Below, piece after piece: positions 50,077-59,797 of a stretch of 64,000 nucleotides of DNA. The stretch comes from Syntrophobacteraceae bacterium (lineage in GTDB: Bacteria; Desulfobacterota; Syntrophobacteria; Syntrophobacterales; Syntrophobacteraceae). Numbering within the stretch: position 1 is the first letter of the stretch; every line of letters begins with the position of its first letter. The stretch covers positions 18,230-82,229 of the forward strand of contig JALOPI010000015.1 of the NCBI GenBank assembly GCA_025453975.1, written 5' to 3'. The position numbers and the translations under genes were made by a program. Below the pieces are notes generated by a model. It saw only the letters and a list, made by a program, of their open reading frames with translations. It had not been told where the DNA came from and searched no databases.

Positions 50077-51996
50077 TCAGGGATTCAGTGGCCCATTGCA
50101 GGCTCCGTCGCGCATTGGAAGACAAATCCGGAACAAGGCCCCCTCCCCGGGCCGGCTCTGGACATCGATCTCCCCGCCATGCTGCCGGATGATGCCGTAA
50201 GCCACCGAAAGTCCAAGCCCCACCCCCTTGCTTTCCGCCTTGGTCGTGAAGAACGGCTCGAAGATCCTTCCCAGGTTCTCCTGGGAGATGCCCGTCCCCG
50301 TGTCGCGAATGTCGATGTGAATCGCCCGCCTGACGGGATCGAAAGTCGTGGCGACGGCCAGGACCCCTCCCCGCGGCATGGCCTCGATACTGTTCCAGAA
50401 AATGTTGATCAAAGCCTGCTGGAGCCTTTTGTAATCGCAGCGCAGTCGAGGGACATTCGGATCCAGGCTCGTCCTGAGCGCGATTTTGCCCATCTCGGCC
50501 CGGTGTCTCAAAACGTTCAGCGTTCGCTCAATGATCTCTCCCAGGTCGTTTTCCTTGACCTCGATCTCCCCCTGACGGGAAAAATCCAGGAGGTTTCGAG
50601 CAATCCCGGCACAGCGGTTGGCTTCGGACTCCATGTGCCCCAGATACTCCTTGAGGCTTTGGATCCGCTCCGGCCCCAGGCGATCTCGCTGTACCACACG
50701 GGAGGCCAGCTTGGTGAAAGTCAGAACACTCGTCAACGGGTTGTTGATCTCGTGGGCGACCTCGGCCGCGAGCTTCCCGATGGAGGCCAGACGCTGGGAC
50801 AGGTAGAGGGAATCCTGCACCCTCTTGGCCTGGGTGATGTCCTGAAGGAATCCCGTGATGGCAGGCTTTCCCCGGTAAAGGGATGCTGCCGCCGTGAAAA
50901 GCGCCACGACGGGAGGTCCCTCTTTTCGGATGAGGGTCACCTCGGAGGAGCTGGCCCTGCTCAGCAGGAGTCCCCGCTGCCCCAGCAGCTCCACCACCTT
51001 CTCAAAAGGACCCGACGGAATGATGTCGCTCAGGCTCATCTCCTGAAGCTCGAGGAGCTCGAACCCCGTGATGCGGCAAAATGCCTCATTGGCGTAGCGA
51101 AAGCGCGCTTGCAGCCCCCTGTAGTTCTGAACGACGAAGATGCCCACATTGGCGACGTCGGCGGCCGAAGCCAGGGCTTCCTCGCGCAGGGCCAGCTCCT
51201 TCAGCTCGTACTGGAGAACCTTGGTGCGGGTGATGTCCCTGAGCTGCCCCAGCTTGCCGATGGAGCCATCCCGCATCTTGATGGGAAAGCTCCTCACCTG
51301 AAAGGCTCGCCCCAGCTTCTCCAGCACGTAGTCCTGAAAGCCGCAGCTATCCTGCTGAATGTGGTGCATCACGGACCAGGGGCAGATGGAATCCCGGTCG
51401 AACAGCGCCTTGTAGCACAGCTCTCCCACCTGGTCCCCCACCAGGTCCATGAGAGCCTGGTTCATGAATTTGATGCGATGATCCTCCGAGACAATGTAGA
51501 TCCCATCCTCCAGGTTGTTGGCCACCCAGGCGAAGATCTCCGATTCCGACTCCAGGGCTTCCTCGATGAGCTTCTCGCGGGTGATGTCGTTCAGGATCCC
51601 CTGGATGCACAGGAACCGGCCCTCGTCGTCACAGAACACCGACCCCCGCATTTTCACCCAGCGGATCTGACCGCTCTCGCTGATGATCCGGTGTACGGAA
51701 AGGAAAGTCCTGTCTTCCCGCAGGGCCCGGTCCAGATCGTCCAGCAGCAGGGCCCGGTCGTTCTCGTGCACGAGGTTGAGCCAGCAGGCCTCATGATCAC
51801 GCAGGGCCTGGGCAGGATAGCCCGTGAGGCTCGCAATACCCTGATCGAAGAAATCGAACGACCATTGTGCATTCAGTCGAAAGTAGAGGAGATCGCTGGC
51901 GGTGAACTGAAGAATGCTCGGAAACACCTTGATGTTGATGATCTGCTGGAGCTCCTTGACCTTTTGCTCCAGTTCCTTGTATGTGGGTCTGGTCAC
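50077..51996 (-). CDS. PAS-domain sensor histidine kinase
   Basis: 639 aa from the GTG at 51996, which follows AGAAGGAAG. An N-terminal coiled coil (TRPTYKELEQKVKELQQ) is followed by three PAS-like domains, with PAC motifs such as IQGILNDITREK and LGQLRDITRTK, then HisKA (IGKLAAEVAHEINNPLTSV) and HATPase_c (IFWNSIEAMPRGG, DTGTGIS, GVGLGLSVAYG). No membrane segments, so a cytoplasmic sensor, possibly of redox state or a small molecule through PAS. Next to the sigma-54 regulator, its likely partner. Confidence 0.9.
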   Translation of the reverse strand: MTRPTYKELEQKVKELQQIINIKVFPSILQFTASDLLYFRLNAQWSFDFFDQGIASLTGYPAQALRDHEACWLNLVHENDRALLLDDLDRALREDRTFLSVHRIISESGQIRWVKMRGSVFCDDEGRFLCIQGILNDITREKLIEEALESESEIFAWVANNLEDGIYIVSEDHRIKFMNQALMDLVGDQVGELCYKALFDRDSICPWSVMHHIQQDSCGFQDYVLEKLGRAFQVRSFPIKMRDGSIGKLGQLRDITRTKVLQYELKELALREEALASAADVANVGIFVVQNYRGLQARFRYANEAFCRITGFELLELQEMSLSDIIPSGPFEKVVELLGQRGLLLSRASSSEVTLIRKEGPPVVALFTAAASLYRGKPAITGFLQDITQAKRVQDSLYLSQRLASIGKLAAEVAHEINNPLTSVLTFTKLASRVVQRDRLGPERIQSLKEYLGHMESEANRCAGIARNLLDFSRQGEIEVKENDLGEIIERTLNVLRHRAEMGKIALRTSLDPNVPRLRCDYKRLQQALINIFWNSIEAMPRGGVLAVATTFDPVRRAIHIDIRDTGTGISQENLGRIFEPFFTTKAESKGVGLGLSVAYGIIRQHGGEIDVQSRPGEGALFRICLPMRDGACNGPLNP

Positions 51997-52137
51997 GGTC
52001 TTCCTTCTGAAAGGCCCCATACCCGTTACCGGCCTCGAGGGGCCGGCGTGGGACTTCCATAGGGCCACGCGGGGCCACGGGAAGGGGCGGGGTCAGGCAC
52101 CGGAGAGGGCTTTCAAATGACAAAATTCACATTTTCC

Positions 52138-52167
52138 TTGACAATGGAACCTCCCACCGGGTAACTA
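52138..52167 (+). promoter_or_regulatory. Candidate sigma-70 promoter of the Hdr/MvhD cluster
   Basis: TTGACA at 52138-52143, 18 bases, then TAACTA at 52162-52167, about 120 bp before the ATG of the first hdrA. It lies in the 288-bp divergent gap between the histidine kinase and hdrA; the surrounding bases are AT-rich relative to the window. Confidence 0.45.
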
Positions 52168-52284
52168 TATAGACTCGTATACTTGGAATTTCAACAACTT
52201 AATGATCGAGCGGCGGGCGGCATCCTGACGGTTGTCCCTTTTGGGGTCCCCCCGCCACCAGATGATTCGGCTGCAGGAGAAAAA

Positions 52285-55200
52285 ATGAGCTCTCAGGATC
52301 TCGCCGGCAAACCATCCATCGGCTCGGCTCTCGTCATCGGCGGCGGCATCGCGGGCATGCAGGCCGCGCTGGATTTGGCCAACTCGGGCTATTTCGTGCA
52401 TCTGCTGGAGAAAAGCCCTGCCATCGGCGGCGGCATGGCTCAGCTGGACAAGACCTTCCCCACCAACGAATGCGCCATGTGAATCATCTCACCCAAGCTG
52501 GTCGAGGTCGGCCGGCACCTGAACATCAATCTCCTCACCAACGCTCGCCTGGAAAGCCTTACGGGAGCCAAGGGCAGCTTCAAGGCCGTCATCCGCCAGA
52601 AGCCCCGCTTCATCCTCACGGACCGATGCACCGCGTGCGGCGACTGCGCCAAGGTCTGCCCCGTCAGTCTGGTCAACGAGTTCGAGCATGGACTCTCGGA
52701 GCGCAAGGCCACATACAAGCCCTACGCCCAGGCGATTCCCAGCGCCTACGCCATCGAGAAGCTGGACCGGTCGCCCTGCACCAACGCCTGCCCCAACATG
52801 GTCAACGCCCACGCATACGTGGCCCTCATCGCCCAGGGAAAGTACCCCGAGGCCATGGAAGTCATCCTGCGCAATCTGCCCTTTCCGGGGGTCATCGGGC
52901 GCGTCTGCCCCCATCCCTGCGAGACGGCATGCCGGCGCGGGCAGGTGGATGAGCCCATTTCCATCTGCGCCCTCAAGCGCTTCGTGGCGGATCAGGTCGA
53001 TATCGAAACCATTCCCATCCCCGAGATTCACAAGCGGGAGGAGCGGGTCGCCATCATCGGATCGGGCCCGGCCGGTTTGAGCGCGGCTCATTTTCTTGCC
53101 CTCGAAGGCTTTCAGGTCACGGTGCTCGAGGCGCTTTCAGCGGCGGGCGGCATGCTGCGCGTCGGAATCCCCGACTACCGGCTGCCTCCCGAGGTCCTCG
53201 ACAAGGAAATACGGGCCATCACGAGGCTGGGTGTGGAAATCAGGCTCAACACCGCCCTGGGAAAGGATTTCACCATCGACAGCCTCATGGCCGAGGGCTA
53301 CAAGGCTGTTTACCTGGCCATCGGCGCCCATGGCAGCCTCAAGCTGAACATTCCCGGCGAGGATGCGGCGGGGGTCATGACGGGGGTCGAGTTTCTGCGA
53401 AAGTCCAACCTGGGCGAGATCAAGAAGATCGACGGCCGGGTGGTGATCGTCGGCGGCGGCGACGTGGCCATCGACGCGGCCCGGTCGGCACTGAGGCTGG
53501 GAGCGGACCAGGTCAGCATCTTCTATCGGAGGTCCGCCAACGAAATGCCCGCCCGGGAAAACGAGGTGGCCGACGCCCTGGCCGAGGGCATCGACATCCA
53601 GTTCCTCACGGCGCCCCAGCAGATCCTCACCAAGGACCAGAAGGTCATCGGTCTCCAGTGCGTCCGGATGGAGCTGGGAGCCCCCGATTCCTCGGGCAGG
53701 CGTCGGCCGGTGCCGGTCCCCGGCAGCGAGGTCGCCATCGAGGCCGAGTGGATCATCCCGGCCATCGGACAGACCCCCGAATCCCTCTTTCTGGCGGAAA
53801 AGGACGGCATCAACGTCACCCGGTGGGGAACCATCGAGGCCGACGAGATCACCTTTGCCACGAACCGTGACGGGGTTTTCGCGGGCGGCGACGCTCAGAC
53901 AGGCCCCTGGGTCGCCATCGGCGCCGTGGCGGCAGGCCGCGAGGCGGCCCTTTCCATCGGCCGTTACCTGAGGGGCGAGGATCTGCGGGAAGGCCGCAAG
54001 GGCATGGAGCTTCCCCAGGACAATTTCGTACCCATCCCCAGGGACATCGCCAGGCAGCCGAGGGCTCACCAGGCCACGGTGGGCATGGAGCTGCGCCAGG
54101 CGAGCTTCGCCGAGGTGGAGCTGGGATTCACGGAAGAGCAGGCCCGGGCCGAGGCCCAGAAGTGCCTCAACTGCATGGCGTGCTGCGAGTGTCTTCAGTG
54201 CGTCGCGGCTTGCAAGGCGGAGGCCGTGGACCATTCCATGCAAGAAGAGGTCGTCACTCTCGACGTGGGGGCCGTCATCGCCTCGCCGGGATTCCGGCCC
54301 TTCGATCCCTCCCGATACGACACTTACGCCTACGCCTCGCTTCCCAACGTGGTGACGAGCGTCGAGTTCGAGCGCATTCTGAGCGCCGGCGGCCCCTTCC
54401 AGGGCCATCTCATCCGGCCATCGGACCACAAGGAGCCCAAGAAGATCGCCTGGCTCCAGTGCGTGGGCTCCCGCGAGATCAACCGCTGCGACAACGGCTA
54501 CTGCTCGGGCGTGTGCTGCATGTACGCCATCAAGGAAGCCGTCATCGCCCGCGAGCATTCCAAGGACGGCCTGGACGCCGCCATCTTCTTCATGGACATG
54601 CGGACGTTCGGCAAGGAATTCGAGCAGTATTACACCCGGGCACGGGAAAACGGGGTCCGGTTCGTCCGGTCCAGGATCCACAGCGTGGAGCAGGTGCCGG
54701 GCAGCGACGACGTGAGCCTCTCCTACGTGACGGAGACCGGTGAGATGGTCACCGAGGAATTCGACATGGTGGTCCTGTCGGTGGGCCTGGAATCCTCGGA
54801 CGAAGTCGAAAAGCTGGCCGGCACTCTGGGCGTCGACCTCGACCAGTACCGTTTCGCCGAGACCAGCAGCTTCACGCCGGTGGCCACCACCAATCCCGGA
54901 GTGTACGTCTGCGGCGTGCTCCAGGGGCCCAAGGACATCCCGCTTTCGGTGATGGAAGCCTCGGCCGCCGCGGGAGCTGCCGCCTGTGACCTGGCGTCGG
55001 CCCGGAACACCCTGGTCCGGGAAAAGACCTTCCCCGAGGAGCGGGACGTGTCGGCCGAGCCGCCCCGCATCGGCGTTTTCGTCTGCAACTGCGGCATCAA
55101 CATCGCCAGCACCGTCCGCGTTCCCGAGGTGGTGGAATACGCCAGGACGCTTCCCAACGTCACCTACGTCCAGGAAAACCTCTTTTCCTGCTCGCAGGAT

Positions 55201-56739
55201 GCCCAGGACCGGCTGGTCCACGTCATTGCCGAGCAGCAGCTCAACCGGGTGGTCGTGGCGGCGTGCTCGCCCCGGACCCATGAGCCTCTCTTCCAGGAGA
55301 CCCTGCGCAACAGCGCTCTGAACAAGTATCTCTATGAGCAGGCCAACATCCGCGACCAGTGCTCGTGGGTTCATGCCGCCGATCCCGACGCGGCCACCCA
55401 GAAGGCCAAGGACCTGGTGCGCATGGCCGTGGCCCGGGCCGCCCTCATCGAGCCTCTCCCCATGCCATCGGTGCCAGTGAATCCATCGGCCCTGGTCGTC
55501 GGAGGCGGCGTGGCCGGCATGGTGAGTGCCCTGACCCTGGCCAGGCAGGGATTCAAGGCGCACATCGTCGAGCAGAAGAACCGGCTGGGGGGCCATGCTC
55601 TCAAGCTGCACAAGACCTGGCGCGGTGAGAGCGTTTCGGATTACGTGCTGGGGCTTGTCGAGGAAGTGAACCGGAGCCCCAACGTCGAGCTGCATCTCAA
55701 CGCCAGGGTCAGCACGACCTCGGGCTATGTCGGCAACTTCAGGACGCTCGTCATCCAGGACGGGGACGGCGGATCCCGGGAGATCGAGCACGGGGTCACG
55801 ATTCTCGCCACGGGAGCCCACTCCATCAAGCCCGAGGAGTACCTGTACGGCAGCCATCCCAAGGTCTTCCGATGGCATGAGCTGGATGAGGCCTGGGACG
55901 GTGATGTCGTGCGCGGCGCCAGGTCGGCGGTCTTCATCCAGTGCGTGGGATCCCGCGAGCCCCAGCGTCCCCATTGCAGCAAGATCTGCTGCACGTTCTC
56001 CGTGCAGAAGGCGGTGGAGCTCAAGCAGCGCAACCCGGAGATGGAAGTCTACATCCTCTACCGCGACATCCGGACGTACGGTGAGCGTGAGGACCTTTAC
56101 CGTGAAGCGCGGCGTCTCGGGGTCATCTTCATCCGCTTCGACCTGGAGCACAAGCCGGTGGTGAGGGAAGCGGACGGTGGAGCCCTGGAAGTGAGCGTGG
56201 TCGACCACGTGCTCCAGAGGCCCGTCACCCTGCGGCCGGATTTCATCACGCTGGCCAGCGCCATCGAAACGCGGGACGTGGACGAGCTGACTCAGCTCTT
56301 CAAAGTGCCTTTGAGTCAGGACCGCTTTTTCCTGGAAGTCCACATGAAGCTGCGGCCGGTGGATTTCGCCTCCGACGGCGTGTACCTCGCCGGTCTGGCC
56401 CATTATCCCAAGCCCATCGACGAGAGCATCGCCCAGGCTCAGGCCGCCGCGGCCCGGGCGGCGACGGTGCTTTCCCAGAAGTCCATCCACGTCGAGGGTG
56501 TGGTCTCCCAGGTGGACGCATCCCTCTGCCGGGGCTGCGGCAAGTGCGTGGAGGCCTGCCCGTACGGAGCGCCACAGCTGACGGAGATCGCCGAGGACAT
56601 CTACATCTCCCAGATCCAGGAAGCCCTTTGCAAGGGGTGCGGGGCCTGCGCCGTGGCCTGTCCCACGGGCGCCGCCGCCATCCGGCATTTCAACGACGCG
56701 GAAGTGCTCACCATGGTGGAGGCAGCGCTCTGCAAATGA
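52285..56739 (+). CDS. hdrA: Selenoprotein HdrA-GltD/NfnB-HdrA fusion (Sec66)
   Basis: 1484 aa. TGA at 52480-52482 is read as Sec66, in TNECAMU, where homologues have TNDCAMC; the frame then continues in HdrA sequence ([17 protein letters not shown]). A SECIS-like hairpin follows. Order: HdrA FAD part ([13 protein letters not shown]), ferredoxin motif [12 protein letters not shown] (115), GltD/NfnB-like insert ([12 protein letters not shown] at 208, [12 protein letters not shown] near 260, [13 protein letters not shown] near 388), HdrA C-part (YCSGVCC near 735), then a second full HdrA unit ([11 protein letters not shown] near 929, VVGGGVAGM near 1071, HCSKICC) ending in two [4Fe-4S] motifs ([24 protein letters not shown]). 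Start ATG has GCAGGAG upstream. Probably FAD-bifurcating with NAD(P)H and ferredoxin. Confidence 0.9.
52497..52516 (+). promoter_or_regulatory. SECIS-like hairpin of hdrA1
   Basis: GCTGGTC (52497-52503) pairs with GGCCGGC (52510-52516) over seven positions (two G-U), leaving loop GAGGTC. It starts 14 nt after the in-frame TGA. The GGU in the loop resembles the SelB-binding loop of E. coli fdhF. Located inside the coding region, as bacterial SECIS elements are. Confidence 0.7.
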
Positions 56740-56788
56740 GACGATCCCCTGAAGCCCGGATCGCCTCTCTCACAAAGGATGCGTGGAC

Positions 56789-57208
56789 ATGAGTGCCGAA
56801 TTCGAACCGAAAATCATCGCCTTCTGTTGCAACTGGTGCGCCTACGCCGGGGCCGACCTGGCCGGTGTCAGCCGCATCCAGTATCCTCCCAACATCCGGG
56901 TCATCCGAGTGATGTGCTCGGGACGCGTGTCGCCGGATTTCATCCTGAAATCCTTCCAGCTGGGCGCCGACGGCGTCCTGGTGAGCGGGTGACACCTGGG
57001 CGACTGCCATTACCTGGATGGTAATGAAAAGGCTCAGCGCATGGTGGCCCTCACCCGGGAGCTCATGGGGCTCATGGGGATGGATCAGGAGAGGCTGGCC
57101 CTGGAGTTTGTCTCCTCGGCCGAGGGAGCACGCTTCGCCAAAATCGTGACCGACTTCACCCAAACCGTCAAATCCCTCGGGAAATCTCCATTGGGGGTGG
57201 CTGCATGA
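56789..57208 (+). CDS. mvhD: Selenoprotein MvhD/FrhD-type [2Fe-2S] protein (Sec68)
   Basis: 139 aa. The in-frame TGA at 56990-56992 gives [15 protein letters not shown] where homologues have a Cys (SGCHLGDCHY); a hairpin with a perfect 7-bp stem follows 15 nt later. MvhD signature: [22 protein letters not shown] and [12 protein letters not shown]. In methanogens MvhD bridges a hydrogenase to HdrA; here no hydrogenase gene follows, so it probably connects HdrA to another electron donor. Its stop overlaps the next gene's ATG (ATGA). RBS AAGGAT before ATG 56789. Confidence 0.92.
57008..57026 (+). promoter_or_regulatory. SECIS-like hairpin of mvhD1
   Basis: CATTACC (57008-57014) and GGTAATG (57020-57026) form a perfect 7-bp stem with loop TGGAT, 15 nt after the TGA at 56990-56992. 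It is the cleanest of the four hairpins. Confidence 0.75.
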
Positions 57209-58211
57209 ATATCGAAGAAGCTGTAAAAGCCTATCAAACCTACGCTTGCCTGGACTGTGGAGTTTGCACCGGAAGCTGCCCCATCTCGCGGGTGATGCCC
57301 AGCTTCTCGCCTCGCATCATCGTGGAGAAGGCCCTGCTGGAGCTGGGGGACGAGCTGCTGCAGGACCGGGAGCTGTGGTCGTGCCTGACCTGCAGCCGGT
57401 GCTTCGAGCGCTGCCCGACCAAGATCAATTTCCCCGAGTTCATGCGGGTGCTCCGGGAGCAGGCCACTCAGCGCGGCATCGCGCCAGTCCTCTCCCACCA
57501 CGGGATGCTCCAGTCCGTCATGGAATTCCAGGCCATGGGCATCCGGCAGAAGCGGACGGACTGGGCCCGGGAGGCCGGAAGCATCGCCGAGACCGGCGAC
57601 ACCTTTTTCTTTGTGGGCTGCATGCCCTACTTCGACGTCATCTTCCGGGACATGGGCGTCGACAGCCTCACCACCAGCCGCAACGTCATCAAGATCCTCA
57701 ACGCCGGCGGCATCACCCCCGTCGTTTCCAACGAGGAATGCTGCTGCGGCCACGACATGCTCTGGAACGGCCGCTACGACATGTTCAAGAAGCTGGCCGA
57801 GAAGAATATGGCCCTCATTCGCCAGTCCGGAGCCAGGCGCGTTGTCTTCAGCTGCCCCGAGGGATACACTACGTTCAAGCACCAGATCCCTGCCGCCTGG
57901 GACGCATGGCTCACATCTACGACGGCCCCCGGACGATCCTCAAGGGTCTTCAGGACAGCCGCTTCGTGGAGATGGAGCGCAACCGCGAGAACGCCGTCTG
58001 CTGCGGGACCAGCGGCTGGGCCAACTGCTCCACGTGCTCCAAGCAGATACAGGTGGAACGTCTCAAGGAGGCCAAGGCCACGGGCGCCGACACCCTGGTG
58101 ACGGCATGTCCCAAGTGCAAGATCCACCTGACCTGCGCCCTGAACAATCTCGATCTCGATCTGCAGATCAAGGACCTGTGTGTCCTGATCGCCGAAAACA
58201 TGGAATCCTAG
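57205..58211 (+). pseudogene. HdrC-HdrB fusion, interrupted by a frameshift
   Basis: The N-terminal 235 or so codons (from ATG 57205) read HdrC-like [4Fe-4S] motifs CLDCGVCTGSCP and CLTCSRCFERCP, then the HdrB CCG domain VGCMPYF...NEECCCGHDML and VVFSCPEGYTTF. Near 57900 homology leaves this frame and continues one base back: AHIYDGPRTIL..NAVCCGTSGWANC..TACPKCKIHLTC to TAG at 58209-58211. Adding one base around GACGCATGG (57901-57909) would join them. Such fusions reduce a disulfide or transfer electrons in Hdr complexes. It may be a genuine mutation or a sequencing error. Confidence 0.8.
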
Positions 58212-58229
58212 ACCCTAAAGAGGTGTGTT

Positions 58230-59759
58230 GTGAGCAACGACGTTTTGGTCATCGGTGGAGGAATCGCCGGAATACAGGCGGCGCTGGATCTCGCCGAAAT
58301 GGGGATCCAGGTGCACATGGTGGAGAAGCTCCCGAGCATCGGCGGCAAGATGGCCCAGCTCGACAAGACCTTCCCCACCAACGACTGCGCCATCTGAATT
58401 CTTTCGCCCAAGCTGCTGGATGTCGGTCGACATCCCCGCATCAATCTGCTGGCCTACAGCGAAGTTCAGGAAGTCAGCGGCGAGGTCGGCGCCTTCAAGG
58501 TGAAGGTGCTCAAAAAGGCACGCTACGTGAGCCAGGATCTGTGCACCGGCTGCGGCTCGTGCGCCGAGAAATGCCCCAGCATGGTCGTGGACGCCTACAA
58601 TGTGGGCCTGGGCCAGCGCAAAGCCATCTACAAATACTTCCCCCAGGGCATTCCGTCGGTCTTCACCATCGACGCCCCCAACTGCCGACAGCTGGGTCAG
58701 GGGAAGAAGTGCGGCGTCTGCGCCAAGGTGTGTCAGGCCAAGGCCATCGACTACGAGCAGAAGGACCAGGAAGTCGAGATCGAGGCTGGCGCCATCATCC
58801 TGGCCACGGGCTACGAGGTCTTCGACCCCTCGGTCATCCCCGAGTACGGCTACGACCGCATCGCCAATGTGGTCACGGCCATGGAGCTCGAGCGGCTGCT
58901 GAGCGCCAGCGGTCCCACGGCGGGTCACCTGGACCGACCCAGCGACATCGCCATGGAGCATGAGCTGGAGGACCTGGAAAAGGAGCACAAGAAGCTCAGC
59001 CGCCAGGTGAAGCAGCTCGAGGAGAAATGCGGCAAGACATCCCAGGAAGCTTCGGACATGCTCAAGGCCTGCGCGGTCATCGAGGGCATCGATCTGAAGG
59101 CCTGGGTGGACAGTGCGGCCAGAGCCGAATCGATGGAAAAGCGCGTCGCCGAGCTCAAGCAAAGGGTGGCGTCTTTCAAGACCGCCAAGAAGCTGGCCTT
59201 CATTCAGTGTGTCGGATCCAGGGATTTCCGATTCAACCGGTTCTGCTCGTCCTACTGCTGCATGCACTCCGTCAAGGAGGCCATGATCGCCAACGAGCAC
59301 GACTCCGAGGTGCGCTCGTCCATCTTCTGCATGGATCTTCGGGCGGTGGGTCGCAACTTCGAGGAGTACAAGGTCCGGGGTGGAAAGCAGTCCCAGATCG
59401 AATACATCCGGGGACGCGTGGCGGAAATCACCGAGGACGAGGCCCACAACCCCGTGGTCTGGTACGAATCCACGACGAACCGGCAGGTGGTCCACGAAGT
59501 GTTCGACATGGTGGTCCTGGCCACGGCCTGCGTTCCGGCCGAAGGGTCTCCGGCGCTGGCGAAGCTCACCGGCGTCGAGCTGGACCAGAACGGCTTCTTC
59601 AAGACGCATCCCCTCGCCCCATTGAACACGACACGGCCCGGCATCTTCGTGTGCGGATGCGCCCAGGGGCCCATGGATATTCCCGAGTCGGTGGCCCAGG
59701 CCAGCAGTGCGGCGGCTCGCGCCGCGGAAGCCGTTACAGTGCGCAAAGCGGTCGGTTGA
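58230..59759 (+). CDS. hdrA: Selenoprotein HdrA-like flavoprotein (Sec56)
   Basis: 509 aa from GTG 58230 (AGAGGTG upstream). TGA at 58395-58397 is Sec56 in TNDCAIU, followed by [17 protein letters not shown], the normal HdrA continuation. Domains: FAD-binding [19 protein letters not shown], ferredoxin-like [12 protein letters not shown] and a second Cys cluster [16 protein letters not shown] return [13 protein letters not shown], then a charged coiled coil of about 70 residues (roughly 243-310: [21 protein letters not shown]) not normally found there, and the FAD domain end [20 protein letters not shown]. It lacks the usual N-terminal HdrA domain, which the next gene carries, so the two may work as a pair. 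Confidence 0.9.
58418..58435 (+). promoter_or_regulatory. SECIS-like hairpin of hdrA2
   Basis: GGATGTC (58418-58424) and GACATCC (58429-58435) form a perfect 7-bp stem with a GGTC loop, 20 nt after the TGA at 58395-58397. The loop again contains GGU. Confidence 0.72.
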
Positions 59760-59797
59760 GTCTTAAGAAGCCGATCGGCCGGACATGAGGTGCTAAC

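Noticed and set aside
52480..52482. TGA as a nonsense mutation making hdrA a pseudogene
   Set aside because: The same event occurs in four separate genes of this cluster, always at a position where the family has Cys, and each is followed by a hairpin. Recoding to selenocysteine is more likely than four independent nonsense mutations.
53137..56688. 1183-aa open frame on the minus strand across the first hdrA
   Set aside because: Antisense to a clear HdrA-GltD-HdrA protein; codon pattern is that of a shadow and no homology is visible.
57895..57910. Programmed ribosomal frameshift in the HdrC-HdrB gene
   Set aside because: No slippery heptamer or strong downstream pseudoknot is visible at the junction; a single-base loss or error explains it more simply.
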